From Rhizohabitans arisaemae (GTDB lineage Bacteria; Actinomycetota; Actinomycetes; Streptosporangiales; Streptosporangiaceae), in NCBI RefSeq assembly GCF_025996515.1, contig NZ_BLRH01000035.1, positions 806,001 through 870,000 on the forward strand: a DNA stretch of 64,000 bases, in the 5' to 3' direction. Under the pieces are notes generated by a model. The model was not told the DNA's origin and did not search any database. It saw only the letters and a program-made list of their open reading frames with translations. Shown here in pieces: positions 1 through 9,029 of the stretch. Made by a program: the position numbers and the translations under genes. Each line of letters opens with the position of its first letter. Position 1 is the stretch's first letter.

Positions 1-1037
1 ACGCCGTCGACGGCGGCGAGCATGACGATGACGATGACGAAGGCGTTGTACTGGAAGTCGGCCTGCCACCACAGGACGCGGTCGCTCAGCAGGCGTTCGA
101 GGACGAGCGGGATCGCGGGAACGATCAGGGGCGAGGCGAGGCAGGCGAAGAGGACCGGCCAGAGCAGCAGGCCGATGGTGCCGATCTTGGCGCCGTGGCT
201 GAACAGCAGGGCGAGGGTGCCGATGGGGTCGCCGAGCACGTGGAGCGCGGCCGAGGCCACGTCGGGGCCGAGGTGGTTGTAGGCCCAGAAGTAGGCGGAG
301 TCTCCGCCGGCGGCGGGGATGAGCACGTTCCGGGTGAGGGCCATGGCGGAGAGCCCGCCGGCGACGAAGGCCGCGCCGACCGCCCAGCGCCGGGTGACCA
401 GGAGGTAGAGGCCGAATCCGGAGACGAGCAGGCCCATGTCCTCTTTGACGAGGAGCAGGCCGAACGCGGCGAGCGATCCGGGCAGGATCCGTCCCGCGTC
501 GAACCGCTCGATCATGATCGCGGTCAGCACCGGGACGAACGCCACCTCGTGGAAGTCGAAGTTGACGGCTTGGGCGACCGGCCAGGAGATCAGGTAGGCG
601 ACGGAGACCAGGTAGGCGGGGGCCGTGCCCATCCGGCGGCGGGTGTACCGCCAGATCCAGGGGACGGCCAGGGTGAACAGGACGGCTTGGGCCACCAGGA
701 GGGTGGCGGGCCCGTCGTGGATCCAGTACAGCGGGGCGAGCAGGGCGAGGATCGGGCTGAAGTGGTCGGCGAGCTGCAGGAAGTCGACGACGCCGAACTT
801 GTTCACGCCGACGGCGGGGCTGTAGGGGAGCCCGAATCCGGACCAGCCGCGTACCGCCTGGTCGAAGATGACCAGATCGAAGACCGACGCCCGGTGGAGC
901 CCGAACTTGACCAGGCTGAGCAGGGCGTAACAGGACGCGGCCACGGTACAGATCACGGCGAGGGCGATGACGTGCCGCCGGTGGCCGCCGGGTCGTACGC
1001 CGATGCTCGCGGGGGGTTGCAGGGCGCTGACTGTCAC
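1..1037 (-). CDS. DUF2079 family polytopic membrane protein (3' end outside window)
   Basis: An open frame runs on the minus strand from a GTG at 1037 to the window edge, so the C-terminus is missing (345 codons visible). An in-frame TAG lies four codons upstream of the GTG, which fixes the start region. The protein has many hydrophobic segments and an early FDLVIFDQAV stretch followed by a LADHFSPILALLAPLYW stretch, which are typical of DUF2079 membrane proteins (a GT-C-like fold is suspected in that family; substrate unknown). The long plus-strand frame over this region is the antisense of a coherent membrane protein. I am confident of the family and claim no substrate. Confidence 0.8.
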   Translation of the reverse strand, partial: MTVSALQPPASIGVRPGGHRRHVIALAVICTVAASCYALLSLVKFGLHRASVFDLVIFDQAVRGWSGFGLPYSPAVGVNKFGVVDFLQLADHFSPILALLAPLYWIHDGPATLLVAQAVLFTLAVPWIWRYTRRRMGTAPAYLVSVAYLISWPVAQAVNFDFHEVAFVPVLTAIMIERFDAGRILPGSLAAFGLLLVKEDMGLLVSGFGLYLLVTRRWAVGAAFVAGGLSAMALTRNVLIPAAGGDSAYFWAYNHLGPDVASAALHVLGDPIGTLALLFSHGAKIGTIGLLLWPVLFACLASPLIVPAIPLVLERLLSDRVLWWQADFQYNAFVIVIVMLAAVDG

Positions 1038-1099
1038 GGCGGAAGCCTACTGTTTCCCCATCGGTCCGATGCGGGCCGCCCTGGCCTGCGGGCCCGTCG

Positions 1100-1774
1100 T
1101 CAGTCGAGCGCGATCCGGTGCCACTCCTCGATCCTGGTGATGTGGACGGTCGCCCACGACCTGGCCACCTCGGCCTGGCGGTTCGCGATCGCCGCGCAGA
1201 TCGCCTCGTGGTGCCGGCGGAGTTCCTCGACGGCGGCGGGCCGGGTGAGCCCGCGGCAGGTCTCCGCGCGGATCGTGGGCCCGGACAGGCTCTCGATGAG
1301 GGAGCAGAGCACCTGGTTTCCCGAGCCGAGGGCGATCCGCCGGTGGAACTTCAAATCGTGTGCGACGAGCTGCTCGGCGGTGGGGTCCCCGGGCAGCGCG
1401 GCGATCATGTCCCGCAGTTCGCCGACGTCGTCGTCGGTCATGCGCTGGCTGGCGAGGGCGGTGGCGGCCGGTTCGAGGACCCGGCGCACCTCGAAGAACT
1501 GCAGCGCGGTGGTCTCGTCGTGCAGGTCGACGACGAAGGACAGGACGTCGAACAGGAGTGAGGGGTGCAGGCTGGTGACGTAGGTCCCGTCGCCTTGCCG
1601 GACGTCCAGCACGTTGATGAGCGCCAGGGCGCGGACCGCCTCGCGGAGCGAGTTGCGGGAAAGGCCCAGTCGATCGGCGAGGTCGGCTTCCCGGGGGAGC
1701 CGATCACCCGGGCTCAGCTTCCCGGAGAGGATCATTCCCTTGATCTGGTTTATCGCCTCGTCCGTGACTGCCAC
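1100..1774 (-). CDS. FadR-type GntR family transcriptional regulator
   Basis: The protein has an N-terminal winged helix (residues about 5-70, with DRLPREADLADRLGLSRNSLREA giving the GntR recognition helix) and an all-helical FCD-like C-terminal domain. That domain keeps spaced Asp and His residues (RRIALGSGN, RRHHEAI) of the kind that hold a metal or carboxylate effector. I chose the GTG at 1774 because a GGGAGG motif lies just upstream. The longer frame to 1864 would run into the divergent esterase gene. The effector is unknown. The regulator may control the adjacent membrane protein or the divergent esterase. Confidence 0.8.
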   Translation of the reverse strand: MAVTDEAINQIKGMILSGKLSPGDRLPREADLADRLGLSRNSLREAVRALALINVLDVRQGDGTYVTSLHPSLLFDVLSFVVDLHDETTALQFFEVRRVLEPAATALASQRMTDDDVGELRDMIAALPGDPTAEQLVAHDLKFHRRIALGSGNQVLCSLIESLSGPTIRAETCRGLTRPAAVEELRRHHEAICAAIANRQAEVARSWATVHITRIEEWHRIALD

Positions 1775-1855
1775 ATGCCCTCCCAGGCATTGGGTGCCTC
1801 CTAGCGTAGGTGAAATTTCGCGCACGTGGTGGGGAAGAGGCGGCATCCTGATCTC

Positions 1856-2884
1856 ATGGGGCACCCGCTTATCCGAAAGATCGTGTTAGTTCAGGGCATC
1901 CTGCTGGCAGGCCTCCTCACGATCGTCGTCGCGGCGCTGGGCCCGTGGACCGCGGTGCCGAAACCCGATCGGGCCCCGCCCGATCCGGTGCCGCCGGTGA
2001 CCCCGGCCGAGGCGGCCGTCTGGGGCGTCTACACCGCGCTCGGGGACTCCTTCTCCGCCGGTATCGGCGCGCTCGCCGACCGGGAGACCGCGTCCCGGCC
2101 CGGATGCGGGCGATCCGAGCTCTCCTACGCCCCGCTCATCGTCACCGAGTTCCTCTTCCGCGGCGGCAACCGCTTCCTGGCGTGCAGCGGCGCCCGGGTG
2201 GCGTCGCTCTTTCGCCGGTACGGCGGCCAAGGCCCGCAGGTCGACGGGGTGGACGGGCGGGCGAGCCTGATCACCCTGACCATCGGCGGCAACGATCTCG
2301 GGTACGCAGGCGTCCTGAAGAACTGCGTGACCAGCGTGCTCTGGTCGGACTCCTGCCGGGAGCAGCAGCCGGAGATCCTGGCCCGGATCGACGTGCTGCG
2401 CGCGGACCTGGCCAGGCTGCTCGGTGAGCTGCACCGCAAGGCGCCGCGGGCCAGGATCGTCGTGATGGGCTATCCGAGGCTCTTTCCGGAGCGGCCCTCC
2501 GGGTCGGTCGACTTCGTCGGCGCCGACGAGCAACTCTGGCTCAACGAGATGACCCGCCGGGCCAACGAGGTGATCCGGCAGACCGTCCGCGGGGTGGACG
2601 AGGAGATCGTCGCGGCGCGGGACGGGGGGAGCGCCGAGTTCGCCGACGCGTTCACCGCCTTCGACGGCGGGGAGGCCGGGACCGCCAGTCCCTACCTGCA
2701 CGCGCTCAACGTCGACTTCCCGGTGAACGTGGATCCCCGGAGCTTCCACCCGAACGAGGCGGGCAACCGCCGCCTCGCCGAGGTGGTCCGGGCCCAGGTG
2801 CACGCGGGACCGGGCCGGCCGCTCGCGCAGCCGTACTGTCTGATCACCCCACGCAGGAAGGACGCGGACTCGCGGGGCTCGTGA
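1856..2884 (+). CDS. SGNH/GDSL-type secreted or membrane-anchored esterase/lipase
   Basis: An N-terminal hydrophobic segment (IVLVQGILLAGLLTIVVAA) acts as signal or anchor. The catalytic blocks follow in order: ALGDSFSAG (block I, nucleophile Ser), ACSGA, TIGGNDLGY (block III, Gly/Asn oxyanion residues) and FHPNEAGN (block V, catalytic Asp/His region). At 342 residues it fits secreted actinobacterial SGNH lipases. The ATG at 1856 puts the hydrophobic segment near the N-terminus; a GTG ten codons earlier is possible. The 3' end overlaps the convergent phosphopantetheinyl transferase gene by about 40 bp. The substrate is not evident. Confidence 0.85.
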   Translation: MGHPLIRKIVLVQGILLAGLLTIVVAALGPWTAVPKPDRAPPDPVPPVTPAEAAVWGVYTALGDSFSAGIGALADRETASRPGCGRSELSYAPLIVTEFLFRGGNRFLACSGARVASLFRRYGGQGPQVDGVDGRASLITLTIGGNDLGYAGVLKNCVTSVLWSDSCREQQPEILARIDVLRADLARLLGELHRKAPRARIVVMGYPRLFPERPSGSVDFVGADEQLWLNEMTRRANEVIRQTVRGVDEEIVAARDGGSAEFADAFTAFDGGEAGTASPYLHALNVDFPVNVDPRSFHPNEAGNRRLAEVVRAQVHAGPGRPLAQPYCLITPRRKDADSRGS

Positions 2885-3596
2885 CGTGGGCGCGCTGGAC
2901 CGGGACGGAGATGTCGCCCGCGGTGAGCTTGGCCGGATAGCCGGGGATCACCCCCAGGGCGGTCTCCGCCGAGACGCCCGGGCCGGTGAGGGCCACCGCG
3001 CAGGTGGTCTCACTGGACAGGGGGACGTCGGTGAGGACGGTCAGCCGTCCGGCGCAGACCGTGGTGTCCCCGGTGACGTCGAAGCTGGCGAGTTCGAGGG
3101 TGAGGCCCGCTCCGCAGGCCTTCATCGCGGCCTCCTTTCGCGCCCAGATCCGGTAGAAGGCCGGGCCGTGGGCGATGGGGATCTCGCGGGGGTGGAGCAG
3201 CCGGCCGACGTCGTGGGAGCGGTCGGTCTCGATGTCGGCGACGTCGATTCCGACCTCGTGCACCCGGGAGACGACGACGGCCGTCTCCCAGATCGCGTGG
3301 GAGAGGTTCCAGGACTCGGGGACCGAAGGGCTGATCAGCACCGGTTTGCCGTGCGGTTGCCCGCATCCGGCGCAGGGGGCCGCGCCGAATTCCAGCTCCC
3401 GGGGCCCGGCACCGCCGTAGGAGGCGAGGACGAGCCGAAGAAAGATGTGGGATTCGAGGTATCTGTCCCGGTCGGTCGGTCGGATGAACCGGGCTGCCCG
3501 CTCCTCCTCGGCGGCTGAGAGCACGCCCCGGTGAGGTGTGAGGTGCCCCGCGGCCGTCCGGCGGTCGATGTGCCATATATCGGTGATGTCCTCCAC
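2844..3596 (-). CDS. 4'-phosphopantetheinyl transferase, Sfp type
   Basis: This 250-residue protein shows the two signature blocks of the Sfp superfamily: VGIDVADIE, with the Mg-binding Asp, and FYRIWARKEAAMKACGAGL, matching the W-x-x-K-E-A-x-x-K core. Such enzymes move the phosphopantetheine arm of CoA onto carrier domains of polyketide, peptide or fatty-acid synthases. No synthase lies in the window, so it probably acts in trans. It is divergent from the DUF5709 gene and overlaps the esterase gene tail to tail. Confidence 0.9.
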   Translation of the reverse strand: MEDITDIWHIDRRTAAGHLTPHRGVLSAAEEERAARFIRPTDRDRYLESHIFLRLVLASYGGAGPRELEFGAAPCAGCGQPHGKPVLISPSVPESWNLSHAIWETAVVVSRVHEVGIDVADIETDRSHDVGRLLHPREIPIAHGPAFYRIWARKEAAMKACGAGLTLELASFDVTGDTTVCAGRLTVLTDVPLSSETTCAVALTGPGVSAETALGVIPGYPAKLTAGDISVPVQRAHVTSPASPRPSCVG

Positions 3597-3743
3597 GGAA
3601 ACCTATGGTGCCCGATCGCGCGTGATCTGTGATCCCACCCGGCGGCCCGGGAAAACCGCTCGGCCGTGCAAATCGGTCGTCATGGTTCCGTCAAGAACCG
3701 CATCCACGGGATAAGCCCGGGTAGGGCCTCAGTAGGAGGAGTC

Positions 3744-4121
3744 ATGAGCGAGGACGATGGCGTGCTACAGCCCGCCGACAGCCTGGAGACCGACGATCTT
3801 CGAGCGGACCCTCTCGACACCGGCCTGATCCCACCCGACCGGTGGTCGGCAGGGCAGAAGTTCGGCACCACCGCCGACGAGCAGCGGCAGGGGGAGTCCC
3901 TGGATCAGCTGCTCGCCGAGGAGGAGCCGGACGTCGACCCCTACGCGCCCGAACCGGGTGAGTACGAGTCGACCGGAGGCCGTCGCGCGGGGCGCCTCGT
4001 CGCGCCCGACGAAGGGGCACACGGCGACGTGGAGTCCGAGATGATCGCCTCGGACGTGGGCATCGACGGAGGGGCGGCCGGAGCCGAAGAGGCGGCGGTC
4101 CACATCGTCGAGGAAGAGTAG
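3744..4121 (+). CDS. DUF5709 family acidic protein
   Basis: This short (125 aa), very acidic, low-complexity protein begins with the pattern typical of DUF5709: LQPADSLETDD, then DPLDTGLIPPDRW, GTTADEQRQGESLDQLLAEE and a downstream PDVDPY. The function is unknown in the family and there are no membrane segments. The ATG at 3744 follows a strong AGGAGG. Its stop lies one base before the start of the sugar porter gene, so the two are probably co-transcribed. Confidence 0.8.
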   Translation: MSEDDGVLQPADSLETDDLRADPLDTGLIPPDRWSAGQKFGTTADEQRQGESLDQLLAEEEPDVDPYAPEPGEYESTGGRRAGRLVAPDEGAHGDVESEMIASDVGIDGGAAGAEEAAVHIVEEE

Positions 4122-4122
4122 G

Positions 4123-5511
4123 GTGCCCGAAGCCGAGGGCCACCGCCACGGCGCGGTGGTCCCGGTGGCCGCCGCGGCCGCGCTCGGCGGGTTTCTCTTC
4201 GGCTACGACACCGCGGTCGTCAACGGAACCGTGGGCGCGCTGGAGAGCACCTTCGGGCTGAGTCCGGCCGCCCTCGGCTTCATCGTCTCCTCCGCCTTGA
4301 TCGGCTGTGCGGCGGGCGCCTGGTTCGCCGGGCCGCTCGCCGACCGGCTCGGCCGGGTCCGGGTGATGCTGCTGGCGAGCGTCCTGTTCTTCGTCAGCGC
4401 CCTCGGCTCCGGGCTCGCCTTCGATCCGGTGGTGCTCACCCTTTTCCGGGTGATGGGCGGGCTCGCCATCGGGGCCGCCTCGGTCATCGCCCCCGCCTAC
4501 ATCGCCGAGATCGCCCCGGCCGCCCTGCGGGGACGGCTCGGCTCGCTGCAGCAGCTGGCGATCGTGACCGGGATCTTCCTCGCGCTCCTCGTCGACTACG
4601 CCCTCGCCGGGCTGGCCGGCGGCGCCGCCCACGACGTGCCCTGGGGCGGCGCCGCCTGGCGGTGGATGTTCGCCAGCGCCGCGCTCCCGGCGGCGATGTA
4701 CGGCGTACTCGCGCTCCGGATACCCGAGTCGCCGCGGTACCTGGTCGCCCGGCGCCGCCTGGGCGAGGCGCGCGAGATCCTCGGGCGGCTGGTCGGCGGG
4801 GACGTCGACGGTCGGATCGGCGAGATCGCCAGGACGCTCACCCTGGACCGGCCGGTCCGCCTCGGGGATCTGCGCGGCCCGCGCCTGGGCCTGCTGCCGA
4901 TCGTCTGGGCCGGTGTGCTGCTCTCGGTGTTCCAGCAGTTCGTCGGGATCAACGTGATCTTCTACTACTCCTCGGCCTTGTGGCGCTCGGTGGGTTTCAC
5001 CGAGCACGACTCCCTGCTCATCACGGTGATCACCTCGGTCGTCAACATCGCGACGACCTTCGTGGCGATCTCGCTCATCGACCGGGTGGGCCGCAGGCCG
5101 CTGCTCCTGACCGGTGCCGCGGGCATGACGGTCACCCTGGGCCTCATGGCCGTCCTCTTCGCCACCGCGCCGATCGTGAACGGGGCGCCGGTCCTCGGCG
5201 ACCTGCCGGGGAAGGCGGCACTCGTCGCCGCCAACCTCTATGTGGTCTTCTTCGGGTGCAGCTGGGGCCCGGTCGTCTGGGTGCTCCTCGGCGAGATGTT
5301 CAACAACCGGATCCGCGCGTCCGCCCTCGCCGTGGCCGCGGCGGCCCAGTGGGTGGCCAACTGGCTCGTCTCCGCGACGTTCCCGGTGCTGGCGGGGGTC
5401 GGCCTGGGACTGGCCTACGGGCTGTACGCGGTGTTCGCGCTGCTCGCCTTCGTCTTCGTCGCCACCGGGATCCGGGAGACGAAGGGGATGGAACTAGAGG
5501 ACATGGCATAA
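4123..5511 (+). CDS. MFS sugar porter (sugar:H+ symporter family)
   Basis: This is a 462-residue transporter with twelve predicted helices. It carries sugar-porter signatures: FLFGYDTAVVNG in helix 1, ADRLGRVR after helix 2, PESPRYLV before the central loop, QQFVGINVIFYYSS in helix 7, DRVGRRPLLL, and the terminal ETKGMELEDM. It should import a monosaccharide or polyol with protons, but the substrate cannot be read from the sequence. It starts with GTG one base after the DUF5709 stop, with a GAGGAAGAG ribosome site inside that gene. Confidence 0.9.
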   Translation: MPEAEGHRHGAVVPVAAAAALGGFLFGYDTAVVNGTVGALESTFGLSPAALGFIVSSALIGCAAGAWFAGPLADRLGRVRVMLLASVLFFVSALGSGLAFDPVVLTLFRVMGGLAIGAASVIAPAYIAEIAPAALRGRLGSLQQLAIVTGIFLALLVDYALAGLAGGAAHDVPWGGAAWRWMFASAALPAAMYGVLALRIPESPRYLVARRRLGEAREILGRLVGGDVDGRIGEIARTLTLDRPVRLGDLRGPRLGLLPIVWAGVLLSVFQQFVGINVIFYYSSALWRSVGFTEHDSLLITVITSVVNIATTFVAISLIDRVGRRPLLLTGAAGMTVTLGLMAVLFATAPIVNGAPVLGDLPGKAALVAANLYVVFFGCSWGPVVWVLLGEMFNNRIRASALAVAAAAQWVANWLVSATFPVLAGVGLGLAYGLYAVFALLAFVFVATGIRETKGMELEDMA

Positions 5512-5562
5512 CTTACGGATCACTGACATCGTAACCGGATGAATATCCCCTGATCCCCAATC

Positions 5563-6159
5563 ATGAGATCCTTCACCAGGATCTTGGAGAAACGGGGTAG
5601 TGGGGTGGGGACGATCGAAGCCGTCGAGGAGCTTCAGGAGTCGGCGGTACGGACCAAGTCCTGGTTCTCCAGGTCGTGGCCGAGCAGTCAGGCGCCGCCC
5701 CGGCTCGGCCCGGCGGCACTGGCCATCACGACCGTGACCAGCGTCGGGGCGCTCGCCACGCTGGCGCTGATCGGCTTCCTGGTGGGGGAGCCCGTACTCA
5801 TCCCGTCGCTGGCCGCGAGCATGGCGCTGGTGGCCGGGGCGCCGAGCACCCCGCTCGCCCAGCCGCGCAACGTCGTGGTGAGTCAGCTCGTCTGCGCGCT
5901 GGTGGGGTTCGCGGCCCACTGGACGCTGGGGTCCTCGCCGTGGAGCGCGGCGCTCGCCGGGGGGCTCGCCCTCGGTGCGATGCTGGCCTGCCGCGCCTCG
6001 CACTCACCCGCCGCGGCCACGGCCATCATCGTCACGGTGACCGGCCCGCCGATCTTCCCGTTCCTGCCGCTGCTGGCCCTGTCGACGGTGGTGATGGTGG
6101 CCGCCGGCTTCGCCGGAGCCCGGGCCCAGGGGATCAAGTACCCCGTCTACTGGTGGTGA
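5563..6159 (+). CDS. HPP family membrane protein
   Basis: This 198-residue protein has four or more hydrophobic helices and the family block PLAQPRNVVVSQLV, close to the HPP-family consensus, followed by CRASHSPAAATAII. HPP proteins are small integral membrane proteins; a plant member has been linked to nitrite transport, but bacterial roles are open. The start is uncertain: ATG 5563 has no clear ribosome site, and a GTG at 5605 is an alternative. Confidence 0.75.
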   Translation: MRSFTRILEKRGSGVGTIEAVEELQESAVRTKSWFSRSWPSSQAPPRLGPAALAITTVTSVGALATLALIGFLVGEPVLIPSLAASMALVAGAPSTPLAQPRNVVVSQLVCALVGFAAHWTLGSSPWSAALAGGLALGAMLACRASHSPAAATAIIVTVTGPPIFPFLPLLALSTVVMVAAGFAGARAQGIKYPVYWW

Positions 6160-6430
6160 TCGCACCCGGCAAGCCGGTGTTTTACCCTGTAGACCGACGC
6201 CTTGGTTGAGTGAGGCTTCCGGAGGACCGGCGGAGGTTTCGACGGAGTTCGGGTTCCAACCCTCCGAGCTCTGCTCCGCCGGTCCGTTCTGTGTGCGTCC
6301 CGACGGCGGGGGATCCGCCGGTAGGCGCACTCGGCTTTCCCGTCTGCCGGCGGTGGTGCGTGCCGCCGTGGGCTTCGTCAGGACCCCGGCGGGATCACCA
6401 TTGCCTCGGATCGGCACACCCGGTCTCTTA
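6160..6430. other. Intergenic region upstream of the nik operon
   Basis: I find no credible gene here. A short hairpin (ACCCGGC/GCCGGTG type) lies shortly after the HPP stop and could end its transcript. Plus-strand frames of about 80-90 codons near 6206-6479 look like chance G+C-rich frames, with no recognisable domain. The region presumably carries the promoter of the downstream importer operon. Confidence 0.5.
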
Positions 6431-6447
6431 TTGCGAATTAGTCGCAG
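6431..6447. promoter_or_regulatory. Nur-type (nickel Fur-family) operator candidate
   Basis: The sequence TTGCGAATTAGTCGCAG contains the dyad TGCGA-N5-TCGCA, close to the Nur box TTGCAA-N5-TTGCAA described in Streptomyces. A second dyad, GCAG-N7-CTGC, overlaps it on the right. The site sits about 46 bp before the ATG of a NikABCDE-like operon. In S. coelicolor, Nur represses a nikABCDE-like cluster. This match supports nickel as substrate. The site is inferred and unverified. Confidence 0.6.
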
Positions 6448-6492
6448 TTAATATCTGCACGCGACTAGTTTCCCCGTGAAGCGAGACCATGT

Positions 6493-8052
6493 ATGAAGCG
6501 CCCCCTGATCGCCTTGCTCACCGTCCTCGGGCTCACCGCCACGGCCTGCGGCGGGACCGATCCAAGCCGTCCAAGGAACACGGACGACACCGTGGTCGTC
6601 TCCGTCGGCAACGCCGTCGAGACGCTCAACCCGATCCTCGGCTTCGGCGCCGACGGCGGATCGATGATGTTCGACGGACTGGTGACCCGGGACGACGACC
6701 TGGAACCCGTCCCCGCGCTCGCCTCCGCGCTGCCGACCACGTCCGCCGACGGCAAGACCGTGACCTTCACCCTCCGGCCGGGGGTGAAATTCCACGACGG
6801 GACGCCGCTGACCTCCGCCGACGTCGTCTTCACCTACACCGAGGTGCTCGACGAGAAGAACAACTCGCCCATCCGCGGCGACTTCGCGGCCATCGACAAG
6901 GTGGAGGCGTCCGACCCGGCCACCGTGGTGTTCACCCTCAAATACCCCTACGCGCCCCTGGTCCAGCGGACGACCCTCGGCATCGTGCCGAAGAACATGG
7001 ACAAGAACACCTTCGGCACCCGGCCGGTGGGCACCGGTCCGTTCAGGTTCGAGTCCTGGACCCCGGGCGACAAACTCGCCCTCACCGCCAACCCGGACCA
7101 CTGGGGCGGGGCACCGGCGATCAAGCGGCTCGTCGTCGCCTTCGCCGCGGACGACAACGTCCGCGCCACCCGCATGGCGGCGGGCGAGTTCGACGCCGTC
7201 GTGCTGCCGCCCAAGCTCGCCGCGTCCTTCCGCGGCAAGGACGGCCTGACCGTGTACGACGTGCCGAGCGCCGACTACCGGGGCGTCATGTTCCCGCTGG
7301 AGCGGCCCGTCACCGGGGATCCGGCCGTCCGCCGGGCGCTCAACCTTGCGGTGGACCGCAAGGCGATGACGGACGGCATCCTCGCCGGAACCGGCAAACC
7401 CGCCTTCGGGCCGATCGCCCCCGGCACCAAGTGGCACGCGGACTCGGTCACCGGCCCGGCCGCCGCCGATCGGGCGGGCGCCGCCAAGATCCTCGACGCG
7501 GCGGGCTGGACGGCCGGTTCCGGCGGGCTGCGGGCCAAGGACGGGGTCCCGGCCAAGTTCACCCTCATGTATCCCGCCGGGGACTCGCTCCGCAAGGAAC
7601 TCGCGCTCGCGGTCGGCTCCGACGCGCGCAAGGTCGGCATCGAGGTCGACGTCGTGGGGCTCGACTGGGACGCCATCGAGGGGCGCATGGACAAGGACGC
7701 CCTCCTCATGGCGTGGGGCAGCCCTTACGACCCCGACTACATCAACTACAACCTGTTCCACTCCAGCCTCGCGGGCCAGGGGTTCTTCAACCCCGGCAGA
7801 CTCCGCGACCCCGAGGTGGACCGCCTGCTGGCGCAGGGGCGCGAGTCCGTCGACCAGGCCGTCCGCAAGCAGGCCTACGACGCCTTGCAGCAGCGGATCC
7901 AGGATCGGCAGGTCTGGCTCTACCTTCTCTTCCTCGACCACGTCTACGTGGTGCGCGGGAAGTGGAGCGGGATCGCCCCGGCCGTGGAGGCCCACGAACA
8001 CGCGATCGGCGGCCTCTTCCGCGACATCCACAAGTGGCGGCCGACGCCGTGA
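6493..8052 (+). CDS. nikA: NikA-like extracellular solute-binding lipoprotein (family 5)
   Basis: This 519-residue protein has a lipoprotein signal peptide ending LTATAC and an SBP family-5 fold. It shows FTLRPGVKFHDGTPLTSADVV, the NLAVDRKAM hinge block and the late DPDYINYNLFHS region. Family 5 binds peptides, nickel or nickel chelates. Nickel is preferred here because of the Nur-like site upstream and the NikBCDE-like operon, but a peptide substrate is not excluded. The ATG at 6493 follows a weak GAAGCGAGA. The stop overlaps the next gene by four bases. Confidence 0.8.
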   Translation: MKRPLIALLTVLGLTATACGGTDPSRPRNTDDTVVVSVGNAVETLNPILGFGADGGSMMFDGLVTRDDDLEPVPALASALPTTSADGKTVTFTLRPGVKFHDGTPLTSADVVFTYTEVLDEKNNSPIRGDFAAIDKVEASDPATVVFTLKYPYAPLVQRTTLGIVPKNMDKNTFGTRPVGTGPFRFESWTPGDKLALTANPDHWGGAPAIKRLVVAFAADDNVRATRMAAGEFDAVVLPPKLAASFRGKDGLTVYDVPSADYRGVMFPLERPVTGDPAVRRALNLAVDRKAMTDGILAGTGKPAFGPIAPGTKWHADSVTGPAAADRAGAAKILDAAGWTAGSGGLRAKDGVPAKFTLMYPAGDSLRKELALAVGSDARKVGIEVDVVGLDWDAIEGRMDKDALLMAWGSPYDPDYINYNLFHSSLAGQGFFNPGRLRDPEVDRLLAQGRESVDQAVRKQAYDALQQRIQDRQVWLYLLFLDHVYVVRGKWSGIAPAVEAHEHAIGGLFRDIHKWRPTP

Positions 8053-9029
8053 GGGCGCGCGCCATCGGGCGCATGGTCGCGTGGCGGCTCCTGTTCGCCG
8101 TACCCCTCCTGCTGATCGTCACGGCGGTGATGTTCGCCCTGGCGAAGGTCTCCCCGTTCGACCCGGTCCGCCAGTACCTGGGGGACCGCGCCTCGCTGAC
8201 CTCAAGCGAGGTGGTCGAGCAGATCCGGCGGAACTGGGGCCTGGACCGGCCGGTCCTGGAGCAGTACCTCACCTGGCTGGGCAATCTGCTCCGGGGCGAA
8301 CTGGGGGACTCCCGCTCGCTGCACCGGCCGGTGGCCGAGATCATCGGTGAGCGGCTCGGCTGGACCCTGCTGATGGTGGGCCTGGCCCTGGTGCTGATGC
8401 TGGTGGCCGGACTGGTCGTGGGCACGCTCGCCGCCTGGCGGGAGAACTCCTGGCTGGACCGCGCGATCAGCGGCGGCGCCCTCGCCAACGAGGCGGCGCC
8501 CGTCTTCTGGTTCGCCCTCATCGTCATCTCGGTCTTCGCCGTGCGGCTGGGCTGGTTTCCGGCGGGCGGGCTCACCGACCCGGCCGCGACCTCGATCACC
8601 CCGGGGGACGTGGCCCACCATCTCGTGCTGCCCTGCCTCGTCCTGGCCGTCTCCCAGTCCTCCTGGCTCGTCCTGTTCGCCAGGGAGTCGGTGCTCGGCG
8701 TGCTGCGCGAGGACTTCGTCGTCGGCGCCCGGGCCCGTGGACTCCGCGAGCGGACGGTGCTCGTCCGGCACGCGCTGCGCTCCGCGCTGCTGCCGTACAT
8801 CACCCTGATCGGAGTGCGTATGCCCGAGCTCGTCACCGGGGCGATCCTGGTCGAGACCGTGTTCTCCTGGCCCGGCGTCGCCTCGGTCTCGGTCGAGGCG
8901 GCCTTGGCGGTGGACTTCCCGCTGCTCGCCGCGGTCACCCTCCTCGGCACCCTCGCCGTGCTGCTGGGGAACCTCGTGGCCGACGTCTGCCACGTCCTCG
9001 CCGACCCCCGGACGGTGGCCGATGCGTGA
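8049..9029 (+). CDS. nikB: NikB-like ABC transporter permease
   Basis: This 326-residue inner-membrane permease of the DppB/NikB family has a hydrophobic start (LLFAVPLLLIVTAVMFAL), the RRNWGLDRPVLEQYLTWL periplasmic block and the EAA loop ARARGLRERTVLVRHALRSA, which docks the ATPase. The GTG start overlaps the nikA stop (GTGA), so translation is probably coupled. The 3' end overlaps nikC by 8 bp. Confidence 0.85.
   Translation: MRARAIGRMVAWRLLFAVPLLLIVTAVMFALAKVSPFDPVRQYLGDRASLTSSEVVEQIRRNWGLDRPVLEQYLTWLGNLLRGELGDSRSLHRPVAEIIGERLGWTLLMVGLALVLMLVAGLVVGTLAAWRENSWLDRAISGGALANEAAPVFWFALIVISVFAVRLGWFPAGGLTDPAATSITPGDVAHHLVLPCLVLAVSQSSWLVLFARESVLGVLREDFVVGARARGLRERTVLVRHALRSALLPYITLIGVRMPELVTGAILVETVFSWPGVASVSVEAALAVDFPLLAAVTLLGTLAVLLGNLVADVCHVLADPRTVADA

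Noticed and set aside
195-1583. 462-codon plus-strand frame over 195-1583
   Set aside because: It is antisense to a coherent DUF2079 membrane protein and to the FadR regulator; its product is Gly/Asp/Glu/Arg-rich low-complexity sequence typical of shadow frames in high-GC DNA.
6206-6479. Two plus-strand frames of 81 and 89 codons before the nik operon
   Set aside because: No ribosome site, no domain, and they overlap the Nur-like operator region.
6489-8048. Arg-rich frame joined upstream to the NikB-like permease
   Set aside because: This part is a shifted-frame shadow of the NikA-like gene; the permease starts at the GTG at 8049, which overlaps the nikA stop.
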